64,000 nt of DNA. Origin: Capnocytophaga canimorsus (GTDB lineage Bacteria; Bacteroidota; Bacteroidia; Flavobacteriales; Flavobacteriaceae). The translations under genes were made by a program, and so were the position numbers. The notes below the pieces were generated by a model. It did no database searches and was not told the origin of the DNA. It saw nothing but the letters and a program-made list of their open reading frames with translations. Below are positions 34,148 to 43,365 of this stretch, in pieces; position 1 is the first letter of the stretch, and the number at the start of each line of letters is the position of its first letter. Location of the stretch: assembly GCF_002302565.1 (NCBI RefSeq), contig NZ_CP022382.1, forward strand, positions 815,001 to 879,000, written 5' to 3'.

Positions 34148-34234
34148 ACATTATGACTTTCAACTCGCAATATACTAAAATATACGATATCTCCCAAAGA
34201 TTGTGCCATTAAGCTACTATCGTTTTGGCTTTCG

Positions 34235-34888
34235 CTAAAAATCAAAGCGATAAGGAATTTCATCCAACTCATCTTCTAAATCTACCCAATCGTGCACTTC
34301 TGAAACGATAGTAAAGACCATACTTTCGGTAAGTACTTTACCTTGATAGATATCAGAAATGGTTTTTTCAGACATATCGGGCTTCAAAAACGTATCATCG
34401 CCAAAGAAATCAACAGCCCATGTTTTGTACACCTTAGGGTCGGTGGTAAGTTGTGCAAATTTCTCTATTTTTTCATCTATTTCAAAGTTTTCTTCCCCTT
34501 GCCAAGTAACTCCATCGAGTGTCCAAATCACGAAAGGAATATCAGTATCCGAAAAATTTTTGCGGTAATAGGGCAAAAACACTTTTGGAATTTTTTTCTC
34601 AAAGGCTTGATTATTGGCTTCTTTGGTGTCTTCAAAACTGGTTGAAGGCACAATGATACAAGCCTTATCAATAAAGTAAATAGAAAGCGAAGTGCCGTCT
34701 TCTTCCTCAAAACCAAACCCAATTTGAGCTTCCGAACCATCGTATTCCTCTTGCTTGCTTTTGTAGTAAGTGTGGTACGTTTCAAATTCGTGTCCGCAAA
34801 TAATCCAATCAATAACTGCGCGCCCTTTACAAATCTGTTTCAAAGTTTTGGCGTCAGGAAGTTGTTCCAAGTAGGCTTTATAATTCAT
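34235..34888 (-). CDS. Conserved hypothetical acidic protein, 217 aa
   Basis: Function unknown. It is soluble, strongly acidic (many Asp/Glu, ending DELDEIPYRFDF) and has no signal peptide. The middle contains FGFEEEDGTSLSIYFIDKACIIVPSTSFE, an alternating pattern consistent with a beta sheet, and a late LTESMVFTIVSEVHDWVDL helix. It lies 14 bases after tatC and 87 before lptB, in the same direction, so it is likely cotranscribed. The genomic setting gives no specific role, and a link to Tat export is only a guess by position. Confidence 0.8.
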   Translation of the reverse strand: MNYKAYLEQLPDAKTLKQICKGRAVIDWIICGHEFETYHTYYKSKQEEYDGSEAQIGFGFEEEDGTSLSIYFIDKACIIVPSTSFEDTKEANNQAFEKKIPKVFLPYYRKNFSDTDIPFVIWTLDGVTWQGEENFEIDEKIEKFAQLTTDPKVYKTWAVDFFGDDTFLKPDMSEKTISDIYQGKVLTESMVFTIVSEVHDWVDLEDELDEIPYRFDF

Positions 34889-34902
34889 AAACCTAAAAAT
34901 TT

Positions 34903-35748
34903 TTAAATAGATATATTGTTTTTATTTATTTCTTGTTTTTTTAATGCGATTTGTTGTTTTCTAACCACATACGCTGATATAAAGATGCTTACCTCATATA
35001 AGAAAGCTATAGGAATGGCAACAATAATCTGACTTGCTACATCGGGGGGGGTGATAATAGCCGCCAAAATAAGTACCAAAACCAAAGCGTGTCTGCGATA
35101 TTTTCTCATAAAAGCGGGGGTAATGAGTCCTAATCGGGTTAAAAAATAGATGATTATAGGTAACTCAAATACTAATCCACACGAAATCACCGAAGAGCGT
35201 ACTACCGCAATATACGAAGCCAAATCAATCTGATTAGCCACCTGATGGCTCACCGTATAAGTACCCAAAAAATTAACCGAAAGCGGAGCTATTAAATAAT
35301 ATCCGAAACAAACCCCTAAAAAGAATAAAAATGAAGCCACCAAAATGAAACCACGAGCCATACTTCGTTCATTTTCATACAAGCCAGGGCTGATAAATCG
35401 CCACGTTTCATACAAAACATACGGGAAAGCAATGATTACTCCAGCCCAAATGGACGTCCAGATATGTGCCGAAAACTGCCCTGCCATAGTACGATTTTGG
35501 ATGGTAAATGGCAATTCTTGAGAACAAAAAGTACTCTCGAAATCAAATATTTGTGAAATTTCACAAAACATACGATAAGTAATGAAATCGCCCTTTTTAG
35601 GACCGAAGATGATTTCATCAAAAATAAAATCTTTGAAGAAGAACGCCACCACAGCCACAATTAAAACAGCTAAAGTAGCACGTATTAAATGCCAACGCAA
35701 TTCCTCCAAATGATCTAAAAAAGACATTTCGTCTTTAGTTGTTGCCAT
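34903..35748 (-). CDS. tatC: Sec-independent protein translocase TatC
   Basis: Core integral component of the twin-arginine export pathway, which moves folded proteins across the inner membrane. MSFLDHLEELRWHLIRA (about residues 8-24) is the cytoplasmic signature with the Glu that helps bind the twin-arginine signal. Six helices follow: about 22-40, 92-115, 130-155, 175-200, 210-230 and 235-260. RFISPGLYENERSMARGF and the SYIAVV segment in the third and fourth loops fit the family. At 281 aa it is normal for Bacteroidota, which have a longer first periplasmic loop. TatA is not next to it. A strong promoter precedes it, making it the first gene of a six-gene run to mgsA. Confidence 0.94.
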   Translation of the reverse strand: MATTKDEMSFLDHLEELRWHLIRATLAVLIVAVVAFFFKDFIFDEIIFGPKKGDFITYRMFCEISQIFDFESTFCSQELPFTIQNRTMAGQFSAHIWTSIWAGVIIAFPYVLYETWRFISPGLYENERSMARGFILVASFLFFLGVCFGYYLIAPLSVNFLGTYTVSHQVANQIDLASYIAVVRSSVISCGLVFELPIIIYFLTRLGLITPAFMRKYRRHALVLVLILAAIITPPDVASQIIVAIPIAFLYEVSIFISAYVVRKQQIALKKQEINKNNISI

Positions 35749-35822
35749 AAAGCTCTTTATCTAAATAAAAATGGTCAAATCAGTACCGTTTTTTGCCATT
35801 TTTGCCTCAAATTACAGTGTTG

Positions 35823-35852
35823 CAAATATACCACCTTGTTTGAAATTGCAAA
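35823..35852 (-). promoter_or_regulatory. tatC operon promoter
   Basis: Minus strand: TTTG (35849-35852), 18-base spacer, TATATTTG (35823-35830), 74 bases before the ATG. Confidence 0.72.
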
Positions 35853-35926
35853 AAAATAACTCACTTTTTTTGACAAGGCATATATAAAATCTCAATAGTT
35901 AAATAAAAGTTAAAATTTATTTATTT

Positions 35927-35958
35927 TTTGCTTTTTTTATAAATTTATTTTATTTTTG
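35927..35958 (+). promoter_or_regulatory. Promoter of the small secreted protein gene
   Basis: TTTG (35927-35930), 20-base spacer, TATTTTTG (35951-35958), 29 bases before the ATG at 35988. Divergent from the tatC promoter. Confidence 0.72.
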
Positions 35959-35987
35959 CAATAAATAACAATTAAAATTACTTAATT

Positions 35988-36272
35988 ATGAAAAGGTTTT
36001 TATTTAGTGCTTTAGCACTTGGTTTTGGGGTAGTTGCGTATGGAAACACCATTACTTTGGAGGAAAAGGAGGCAAAAAAAGTAGTTATTGAAGTTAAAAC
36101 GTATAAACAAGAATGCCTTGAATACGCGAGAAATGCTGTTCGCCACGAATATTCACAATGTGGAGGCATCAATGACAGTGAACAATTTAGAGAAGCTTTT
36201 TGGTGGTATTATGATGTTTGTGATGAGGTTGGTGCAGAAAATACCTTGTTACCCATTTGCGTAGAGCAGTAG
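35988..36272 (+). CDS. Small secreted cysteine-containing protein, 94 aa
   Basis: Unknown. It has a clear signal peptide (MKRFLFSALALGFGVVAYG, cleavage near VAYG-NT). The mature part of about 75 residues has an acidic/Lys start (LEEKEAKKVVIEVKTYK), then four Cys: QECLEY, YSQCGG, YDVCDE and PICVEQ. These could form two disulfides in the periplasm or outside the cell. It is monocistronic with its own strong promoter, which is unusual for so small a gene and suggests substantial expression. It may be a short surface-associated or toxin-like polypeptide; nothing in the neighbourhood decides this. Confidence 0.75.
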   Translation: MKRFLFSALALGFGVVAYGNTITLEEKEAKKVVIEVKTYKQECLEYARNAVRHEYSQCGGINDSEQFREAFWWYYDVCDEVGAENTLLPICVEQ

Positions 36273-36308
36273 AAGTGTGTTATAAAAAGCACAATGGTAG
36301 TTCTGATT

Positions 36309-36336
36309 GTCGGGCTGAGCGTAGTCGAAGCCTGAA
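36309..36336 (-). repeat. REP-like element copy 3
   Basis: Read on the minus strand it contains GGCTTCGACTACGCTCAGCC, the palindrome-bearing core known to be widespread between flavobacterial genes. It matches the copies near positions 2 and 1735. Confidence 0.6.
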
Positions 36337-36375
36337 AGAAAAACTTTTTTAATGTAGAAACAAGTACCAAATACA

Positions 36376-36404
36376 AGGTTGCTTACTTTACCAGTAAGCA
36401 ACCT
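36376..36404 (+). terminator. Hairpin after the small secreted protein gene
   Basis: AGGTTGCTTAC and GTAAGCAACCT, a perfect 11-bp stem with a 7-base loop. The tail CTTTAAAAAA is weak for termination, so it could also be an RNA-stability hairpin ahead of the GLPGLI gene. Confidence 0.5.
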
Positions 36405-36422
36405 CTTTAAAAAATAATCCTT

Positions 36423-37139
36423 ATGAAAAAAATATTTTTAGTTTTCTTATTTTTAGGGTCTTTTTCATACACTTATGCCCAAAATTATCGCTTTGTTTAT
36501 ACCACTTTGGCGAGTATGTCTGAAACGGAGCTGATGAATATCAAAGACCCTAACGTTAAAAAACGGATAGAGGAACGTTTAAACCGAATTAAAGATTTGG
36601 AGTACGAGCTTTTGATCGTTGGTAATAAGGCTCGGTATAACTTTTACGGAAAACTCTTAGCTCCTGAAGGCTATCGTCCGCCATCAAATCGAAAATTTTA
36701 CTACTTTGATAATAAAGTAGTTGAAGATGTAACCTTTAAAAGAGATAGCAAACGTTTTTTTGTAGAATATCCCATAGATTTTTTTAAGTGGACAATTACC
36801 AAAAAATCGGCTGAAATTAACGGATACACCTGTTATTACGCTTTTTGCGAAGTCAAATACGATGATTATAGAGGGATAGGTACTTATATTATGGAAGCGT
36901 GGTTTTGCCCCGATTTTCCGATGCAGTGCGGACCAGATGAGTATTTTGGTTTGCCTGGGGTAGTCTTTATCGCCAAACAACAAGGGGCGCGTTTTAAAAC
37001 CGTTTTAAAACGTATTGAATTTTTAGATACAGCTCCTGACTTGAACTTCCCAAAAATAGAGAAAACAATCAATTCTGACCAATATACCGATGAGTTTAAT
37101 AAAATGATGGAGAAAGATTTTGGTCCTAGACGTTTATAA
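36423..37139 (+). CDS. GLPGLI-family protein
   Basis: Exported protein of a family found only in Bacteroidota and of unknown biochemical role. A signal peptide (MKKIFLVFLFLGSFSYTYAQ) is followed by beta-rich sequence. FKWTITKKSAEINGYTCYYAFCEV and the later IMEAWFCPDFPMQCGPDEYFGLPGVVFIA are the family signature, with GLPGVV in place of the usual GLPGLI. The 238-residue length is typical. Six bases separate it from the TonB-receptor-like gene, the usual partner, and the two are surely translated from one mRNA. A role in outer-membrane protein delivery or receptor accessory function is the common guess, not established. Confidence 0.88.
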   Translation: MKKIFLVFLFLGSFSYTYAQNYRFVYTTLASMSETELMNIKDPNVKKRIEERLNRIKDLEYELLIVGNKARYNFYGKLLAPEGYRPPSNRKFYYFDNKVVEDVTFKRDSKRFFVEYPIDFFKWTITKKSAEINGYTCYYAFCEVKYDDYRGIGTYIMEAWFCPDFPMQCGPDEYFGLPGVVFIAKQQGARFKTVLKRIEFLDTAPDLNFPKIEKTINSDQYTDEFNKMMEKDFGPRRL

Positions 37140-37145
37140 GTTATC

Positions 37146-39800
37146 GTGCAGAAAATCACCTTATTTTTATTCTTTTTTTGTGGTATAGCATATACGCAAA
37201 CACGCGTTTTTACTGGTACGGTAAGTGATAGCCTTGCTCCGCTGGAAAGAGCTAATGTTTTGGCACGACCTCTAAATCAAAAAAACGGAGTGCTTTTTGC
37301 CATTACCGATCATCGTGGGCGATACCGCTTGGAGCTTCACCATAATACAGATTATCAACTATCGGTTTCCTATTTGGGTTATGCTCCTCAAAGCCTTGAA
37401 ATACGTGCCGAAGACAACCTATCAGAGCATCATTTTTTACTGAAAAGTAAAGGCGAAGTACTTAAGGAAGTCGTCATTTCGTACGAGCACCCGATTGTAA
37501 TAAAAAAAGATACCATCACGTACAAGGTAGATGTTTTCACCTTGGGTAACGAACGTAAAATGAAAGATGTTTTGGAACGGTTACCCGGTGTGGAAGTTGA
37601 TGAAAACGGAATCGTTTCCGTACAAGGAAAAGAAGTAACACAAATGCTCGTAGAAGGGAAGCTCTTTTTTGGCGGAGGTTCCAAATTAGCTATTGACAAT
37701 ATTCCTGCTGATGCCATTGACAAAATACAGGTTATTGACCGTTACAATGAGGTATCTTTTTTAAAAGAAGTTTCAACCTCCGAAGATTTGGCAATGAACG
37801 TACTACTAAAAGAAGAAAAAAAACGATTTGTTTTTGGAGAATCGGAAATAGGGGCGAATTTTAAAAAACACCACCTGCTTCACACCTCTGTGTTTTATTA
37901 CCGTCCTGAGTTGAATTTATGTGTCATAGGTAATGGCAATAATTTCGGAAAATCAGCTTTTAGTTTTCAAGATTTGGTTCGCTTTCAAGGAGAAAGCAGT
38001 CGATTTTCTTTAAAAAAGCCAAAATTACTCACCAATTTATCCAACTTTGTAAAGGATAATCATAATATGAGCAATCATAAATCGGATTTTGGAGCCGTTA
38101 ACTACGGGTTTTCACCTAACGATAAGCTATATATTAGTGGTTTTGGGGTGTTTTCCAAACTTTTCTCCGATTATCAGTATGAACATCGCATAGAACATTT
38201 GGCAAATACCAATCCGTTTTTTGAATTTCGGCAAAGAAGTATTATACAACAAGATTTATTAACAATGGCAAATGTAAAATTAGATTATAATCCATCTGAA
38301 AAGGAAAAGTGGTTTTATAACTTACATTGGGATATGAGCCATAGAACATCTGATACACATCTCACTACATTTTTTGGCAAAAACAATATAAAAAACGTCG
38401 CCTCCACATTTAACGATGATAACATCTCACTAAAACAATACCTCGAATGGCACAAAGCTTATAACGAAAAACATACCATCACATTTGTAGCCAACCACAT
38501 TTACCAAAATACTAATCCGAAAACCAATTGGCAAACCCCAGCATTTTCAGAGAATAAATTACTTCACCTTGTTAGTAGTGATTTGTATTCTATAGCACAA
38601 ACCAAAAGACATCATCAAAATTATTTAGATGTACTTTTTAAACACTATTGGATTGTAAACAAGCAATCACATCTTTATTTTAACATTGGCAGTCGATTGG
38701 AAATTAAGCAATTGCACATAAGGGAGGCGCAAATTCTTGATGATAACAATATTTACGATTTAGCTCGAATAGGATTCGGCAACGACATCAAACACGGTTT
38801 TACAGATGCCTTTTGGGGTGTTGATTATCGTTTTAAAATTAAAAAATTAGTGTCAAAATTTTCCTTTTTCAATCACTATTATGTGCTAAATACATCCCAA
38901 CCTGATAGAAGCCAAGTTACAACTTTCGCTTTCGAGCCCGCCTTTGAAAGTAAATACGAACTAAACGATAACGAAGATATTTCATTTTATTATCTGCGTA
39001 AAAACGAATTCCCTAATGAAAATTTAATGGCAAGAAATCTAACTTTGCAATCTTATAACCAATTTTTTAAAGGAAATTCCACTTTATTCAATGAAATATT
39101 TGACACTTTTACCTTGTCGTACAATAAAACAAGCTATTTTTTAAAAGCATCTTTGTTTTCTAAATTAATATACAGCCAAAAGTCAAGGAACATCATACAA
39201 GAAGTCTTTTATGAGGGGATAAACAAACTTACTACTCCTCTTTGGGGTAACTATCCTGAAAAAACTTGGAATTTTTCAACCCGTATTGAACGAAATATTT
39301 ACCGAGCTAGACTTGAGCTATTGTATCAATATCAATCTTTGAATTATCATCACAAAACAAACCAAATTCTCTCAGAAAACAAGCACCTTTCACATACTTT
39401 AAAGGGAAAAATTAGAATGAAATATGCCAAATCAAATATATTCACGTTTTCATATAATAAAACTTTCAATACCTTTAAAGGGCTTTCGCAAACAAAATTA
39501 ACAACAGATTATTGGTCGGTCTCCTCTGACCATACGTTTGCTTCTTTTTCCAGTGGTTTACAGTATGCCTATTTTAAAAGCACCAACCATACCTACAATC
39601 AAAAAAGTGATTTTCAAATATTAAATCTAACTTTAAACTATCAGAAAAAATCGGCTCCTTGGGGTATTAACTTAACTATCAACAACGTATTAAACACCAA
39701 AACAAAAGTGAATAGCTCTATTTTTAACGATTTGATAACAGAACAAACCACACATATCCTCCCCAGAATAGCTTTGTTGTCAATTTATTATAAATTGTAA
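37146..39800 (+). CDS. TonB-dependent receptor-like outer-membrane protein, 884 aa
   Basis: Outer-membrane beta-barrel with a carboxypeptidase-regulatory-like N-terminal domain. A signal peptide ends near AYTQ. The CarboxypepD_reg-like domain (about residues 20-95) contains DHRGRYRLEL and DYQLSVSYLGY. A plug-like region contains LKEVVISYE and KDVLERLPGVEVDENGIVSV. A long barrel with alternating aromatics fills the rest, ending in a strand with ALLSIYYKL. The start is GTG at 37146, six bases after the GLPGLI stop codon. Its substrate is unknown; there is no SusD-like neighbour, so polysaccharide uptake is not indicated. The gene ends four bases from the stop of the convergent DoxX gene, with no terminator between. 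Confidence 0.88.
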   Translation: MQKITLFLFFFCGIAYTQTRVFTGTVSDSLAPLERANVLARPLNQKNGVLFAITDHRGRYRLELHHNTDYQLSVSYLGYAPQSLEIRAEDNLSEHHFLLKSKGEVLKEVVISYEHPIVIKKDTITYKVDVFTLGNERKMKDVLERLPGVEVDENGIVSVQGKEVTQMLVEGKLFFGGGSKLAIDNIPADAIDKIQVIDRYNEVSFLKEVSTSEDLAMNVLLKEEKKRFVFGESEIGANFKKHHLLHTSVFYYRPELNLCVIGNGNNFGKSAFSFQDLVRFQGESSRFSLKKPKLLTNLSNFVKDNHNMSNHKSDFGAVNYGFSPNDKLYISGFGVFSKLFSDYQYEHRIEHLANTNPFFEFRQRSIIQQDLLTMANVKLDYNPSEKEKWFYNLHWDMSHRTSDTHLTTFFGKNNIKNVASTFNDDNISLKQYLEWHKAYNEKHTITFVANHIYQNTNPKTNWQTPAFSENKLLHLVSSDLYSIAQTKRHHQNYLDVLFKHYWIVNKQSHLYFNIGSRLEIKQLHIREAQILDDNNIYDLARIGFGNDIKHGFTDAFWGVDYRFKIKKLVSKFSFFNHYYVLNTSQPDRSQVTTFAFEPAFESKYELNDNEDISFYYLRKNEFPNENLMARNLTLQSYNQFFKGNSTLFNEIFDTFTLSYNKTSYFLKASLFSKLIYSQKSRNIIQEVFYEGINKLTTPLWGNYPEKTWNFSTRIERNIYRARLELLYQYQSLNYHHKTNQILSENKHLSHTLKGKIRMKYAKSNIFTFSYNKTFNTFKGLSQTKLTTDYWSVSSDHTFASFSSGLQYAYFKSTNHTYNQKSDFQILNLTLNYQKKSAPWGINLTINNVLNTKTKVNSSIFNDLITEQTTHILPRIALLSIYYKL

Positions 39801-39804
39801 GAAG

Positions 39805-40896
39805 TTACAGCTGCAGTTTGGTTGCATCGTTAAAATGTTTTTTATCAATAATAGTTCCTTTATTGAGTAACACAAGACCTGGATTAGAACGGATTATGGT
39901 TTTTAGAGTGGTTTCATCGGTCAGGTAAAAATCAAAATTAAGTTCAAAATCCTTCACGATAGTTTCAGCCAAAGGTAGGGTGTAGGTCATTCCTACCACT
40001 TTATACCCAGCTTTAAGTGCTTTGTCAGTAACTTCTTTGATGGTTTTAAAAGCTTTTTTCTCGGCTTTGTCAAGTCGATAACAAACCACCAAAAGCAGTT
40101 TTTCTTCCTGTATAAATTCACTTGTATAGTCAAAATCCTCTTTTTCTATGGTAAAATCGTGTATAGGAGGGACATACCCTCTATCAATTTCTTCCGTTTT
40201 TACTTCCAAAAACTGTCCTTCTACTTTAGGATAATCTCCCATAGTGGTAATAACTTGCTCTTTGCCATCTACTTGAAATTTCCAATGATAAGCGAATTTG
40301 GGTTGAGGGGCATTCTCAGGAATTTGCATTCCTTCAGGAATATTTGTCCCCACCTTATATGCACGAAAATCGACCACAGGCAAATGATTGTACACGTGCA
40401 TCACAAAAAAAACACAAGCTACAAAAGCCATAAGCGTCACAAAAAGGGGTTCGCTTCCCTCAGTAATAGGCGAAATGTATTTTTGCCCCCAAAATAGTAT
40501 AAGGGTCATTGCCATTAAAACCATATCTTTAGCAAAAGATTGCCAAGGGGTAAATTTAATAGCATCTCCAAAGCAACCGCAATCAGTAACTTTATTATAA
40601 TACGCGGAATAGAAAGTCAGAAAAGCAAAAAACACCAACATTGCCAAAAGCGACCAAAGCGTTACTTTTTTGGCGTATCCCAATAGAAGCATAACCCCTA
40701 AAAGCACTTCAGCAATACAAACCGAAATAGCCAACACCAAAGCCAAAGGCTCAAGAAAAGGCAAATTAAGTACTTGGGCACTAAAATATTCTTCTAATTT
40801 GAAAGCAAAACCTACAGGGTCATTCAATTTTATAAGCCCACTGATGATGAATATAACACCTACTATAAGTCGTATTAAATGAATAAGATATTTCAT
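39805..40896 (-). CDS. DoxX/MauE-family membrane protein with thioredoxin-like tail
   Basis: Four hydrophobic helices (about residues 4-24, 42-70, 74-96 and 115-135) give a DoxX/MauE-like quinone-linked membrane core, with DCGCFG (residues about 106-111) at the usual Cys position. The soluble C-terminal part (about 190-363) resembles the thioredoxin-like domain of the BT_3928 family. I use the ATG at 40896, giving 363 aa; a TTG four codons earlier is less likely. The function is likely redox or respiratory, not proven. It is the last gene of the OstA-like / DUF1599 / DoxX transcript, sixteen bases after DUF1599, a linkage I recall as conserved in this phylum. Confidence 0.85.
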   Translation of the reverse strand: MKYLIHLIRLIVGVIFIISGLIKLNDPVGFAFKLEEYFSAQVLNLPFLEPLALVLAISVCIAEVLLGVMLLLGYAKKVTLWSLLAMLVFFAFLTFYSAYYNKVTDCGCFGDAIKFTPWQSFAKDMVLMAMTLILFWGQKYISPITEGSEPLFVTLMAFVACVFFVMHVYNHLPVVDFRAYKVGTNIPEGMQIPENAPQPKFAYHWKFQVDGKEQVITTMGDYPKVEGQFLEVKTEEIDRGYVPPIHDFTIEKEDFDYTSEFIQEEKLLLVVCYRLDKAEKKAFKTIKEVTDKALKAGYKVVGMTYTLPLAETIVKDFELNFDFYLTDETTLKTIIRSNPGLVLLNKGTIIDKKHFNDATKLQL

Positions 40897-40912
40897 ATTT
40901 TGAAGCAAAGAA

Positions 40913-41455
40913 TTATTTATTTTCGTTCAAATGGATTAAAGCAAAAACTGCATAATTAAGTATATCTTGGTAATTTGCTGCAATGCCTTCGCTGACCAAA
41001 GTTTTCCCTTGATTATTTTCTATTTGTTTGACACGCAGTAATTTTTGCAAAATTAAATCAGTAAGTGAACTGACTCGCATATCACGCCAAGCCTCGCCAT
41101 AATCGTGGTTTTTATCTTCCATTAGTTGGCGGGTTTGTTCCACTACTTTGTCATACCATTGGGTAGCTTGTTGGGTATCAAGGTCAGGTTGCTGAGCAAC
41201 TCCTTTTTCGATTTGAATTAGAGCCATTGCCGAATAGTTGACAATCCCAACAAACTCAGCAGTCTCGTCCTCTTGAATTTTTCTAGGTTTGTTTTCCTGC
41301 AACCCTCGAATGCGTTGAGCCTTGATAAAAATTTGATCGGTAAGTGAAGGCAATCTCAAAATCCGCCAAGCGCTCCCATAATCAGTCATTTTACTAACAA
41401 ACAATTGTTTACATTGACTAATAACCTCATTATATTGAGCTATGGTTTTATTCAT
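40913..41455 (-). CDS. DUF1599 protein with internal duplication
   Basis: The protein is two copies of one domain in tandem. The first half has YGSAWRILRLPSLTDQIFIKAQRI and NYSAMALIQIE; the second has YGEAWRDMRVSSLTDLILQKLLRV and NYAVFALIHL. DUF1599 belongs to a group thought to act on nucleotides (the 'nucleotide modification associated domain' group), but no activity is proven. It is cytoplasmic, 180 aa and of normal length. It lies between the OstA-like gene (15 bases) and the DoxX gene (16 bases), so these three are coexpressed. The duplication is a family property. Confidence 0.9.
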   Translation of the reverse strand: MNKTIAQYNEVISQCKQLFVSKMTDYGSAWRILRLPSLTDQIFIKAQRIRGLQENKPRKIQEDETAEFVGIVNYSAMALIQIEKGVAQQPDLDTQQATQWYDKVVEQTRQLMEDKNHDYGEAWRDMRVSSLTDLILQKLLRVKQIENNQGKTLVSEGIAANYQDILNYAVFALIHLNENK

Positions 41456-41470
41456 AATAAGATGTATACG

Positions 41471-43129
41471 TTATTTTTCTTCAGATGTTTTTTCTTGAAT
41501 TTCAAAGGCTTTATTTATTTCCTCAATATCATTTTCTTCTGGTGTTTTCAAACCACTAATGGGTTGGGGCTGCATATTTTTTTCTTCATCACTGAAAATT
41601 TCATCTTTATTTCGAATGCGTTCATCACCTCGCCACACGAATTCACGAAATTTTCGGTCGTTGATATGAAGCTGGTCTTCAGGATATAGCGCTCCTGAAG
41701 GATCCGTAATAAAAACAACGCTATCAATCTGTTGCTTTTCATCGAGAAGCAATTTGATACGACTACACGCCAATTTATTGATGCCTACCAATTGATTTTT
41801 ATCGTCATAAACGTATTGTATGGATTCCGTATTTTGAATAAAATCAATACGTTTGAGTCGGTTATTTTCAAATTTTCCGTACAGGCTCTTGCCTTTCACT
41901 TGATTGTATCCGTCGCCAAGGGTATCTTTTTCCACCACAAAGGCATTATCAAACACTTTTAAGGAGTCCATTTGTTCAGTTTTTAAGTTGGAAATCAGAT
42001 GGATATTATCTCCTGTCATTTGACTTTCACCCGACCAAGCCACAGGACGACCAATCAATTGGGTAAGCCCATTGATTTCCGAAGAGTGGATAGAATCGCA
42101 TTTTGCTTGCATATCCACCTTAAAGATACGAGCGTCAGGAAAGGCACGAATTACCCTATTTTTCTCCTTTCCTGTAATCAAAATCTTTTTGCCGTGCATA
42201 TACATCGAATCCTTTTCTACTAAAGTAATAATTAAAGGTTTGCGAGTAATAAACATCGAATCTTGAGCCTTATGAAGTTCACCATAATGTCCTTTAACAA
42301 TAGTTTTATTGATGGTATCGGTAATTACGATGTTATTAGTTGCAGAAGAAAATTGTTTCCGTTTGTCAAAATAAAGACTATCGCCAACTAAAGTTTTAAA
42401 ATCGTAATCAATTTTAGCTTCTTTCATAAAATATCCCTGTTCATTACGAGTATCATAGAAGCCTCTTTTGCAAAAAACTTTATAGTCTTGCCCAGTTATG
42501 GTGGTAGCCCCATACAGATAAGCATTACCTGTTATATGATAATAATCAAGCACTTGTGATTCTACCGTAAAATCCTTATTTACAATCTTAACCGAATTGG
42601 TGAAATGATTTTTTCGAGGGATGATGTAATACTTACCCGATTGACTAGTTAGCGTATTCTCTTGGTCTATAATGGTTCCAAAATTGTTGTAATATGCCTC
42701 TTGAGTATTTCGGTCTAAAAATAACTCTTCGGTTTCGAGTCGCATTTTATCATTACGAAGTACTACTTTTTCACGAGCTACTGCCGTTTTTAAATTTCCG
42801 TCATAGGCAATGTATTGGCTATCCATTTTAAGAGAATCTCCTTGTTGTAAAAAGACATTACCAAAGGCAATAACCTCATTTTTTTTATCGTAAAGTACCG
42901 CTACGTCGCACCAAACATCTATTCCTTGATGCCTGAATTGCACCTGACTATCCCCTGATTTATTGAAGATCGTAGCTCCTGGATATTTTTCTTGGTCGAT
43001 AGTTAAATCACTTTCACTGACAATTTCTATCTTTTTACTTTTTTCGGCTGGTTGCTGACCATAGGCAAAGAATAACCCCACTGCAAAAAACAGAACCAAT
43101 GTACGTATGTATGCTATGTTGAGTATCAA
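41471..43129 (-). CDS. OstA-like protein (LptA-related, LPS transport)
   Basis: Exported protein with the OstA/LptA beta-jellyroll repeated several times. A signal peptide ends near FAYGQQ. The mature part consists of repeating strands with 'gd.l..d' rhythm (DVAVLYDKKNEVIAFGNVFLQQGDSLKMD, AYLYGATTITGQDYKVF and DSLKVFDNAFVVEKD). In Bacteroidota such proteins are thought to substitute for LptA in carrying lipopolysaccharide across the periplasm. The 552 aa length is normal. The C-terminal 40 residues are acidic and probably disordered. A TTACTTTG sequence upstream (about 43157-43164) is near, but not at, the promoter consensus. Cotranscription with DUF1599 and DoxX is expected. Confidence 0.88.
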   Translation of the reverse strand: MILNIAYIRTLVLFFAVGLFFAYGQQPAEKSKKIEIVSESDLTIDQEKYPGATIFNKSGDSQVQFRHQGIDVWCDVAVLYDKKNEVIAFGNVFLQQGDSLKMDSQYIAYDGNLKTAVAREKVVLRNDKMRLETEELFLDRNTQEAYYNNFGTIIDQENTLTSQSGKYYIIPRKNHFTNSVKIVNKDFTVESQVLDYYHITGNAYLYGATTITGQDYKVFCKRGFYDTRNEQGYFMKEAKIDYDFKTLVGDSLYFDKRKQFSSATNNIVITDTINKTIVKGHYGELHKAQDSMFITRKPLIITLVEKDSMYMHGKKILITGKEKNRVIRAFPDARIFKVDMQAKCDSIHSSEINGLTQLIGRPVAWSGESQMTGDNIHLISNLKTEQMDSLKVFDNAFVVEKDTLGDGYNQVKGKSLYGKFENNRLKRIDFIQNTESIQYVYDDKNQLVGINKLACSRIKLLLDEKQQIDSVVFITDPSGALYPEDQLHINDRKFREFVWRGDERIRNKDEIFSDEEKNMQPQPISGLKTPEENDIEEINKAFEIQEKTSEEK

Positions 43130-43365
43130 AATATGGTATCTAATTTTCTTTGACGTGCAAAGTAAGAAAAAAATTGGAAAAACACATTAAGTAAATGTCT
43201 TTTTTGTAAAAAACAATTTCATATCAAAGTGTAATATTGACTTGAAGGTATAAAATCTCGAAAAGAAGACCTTTTATCAAAGGCAAAAAAGTTACGAAAG
43301 CAAGATGTAAACAAAACCCAGCACTAGAAATACTCATTTTTTTTACTTCAATGTTATACAATCCA

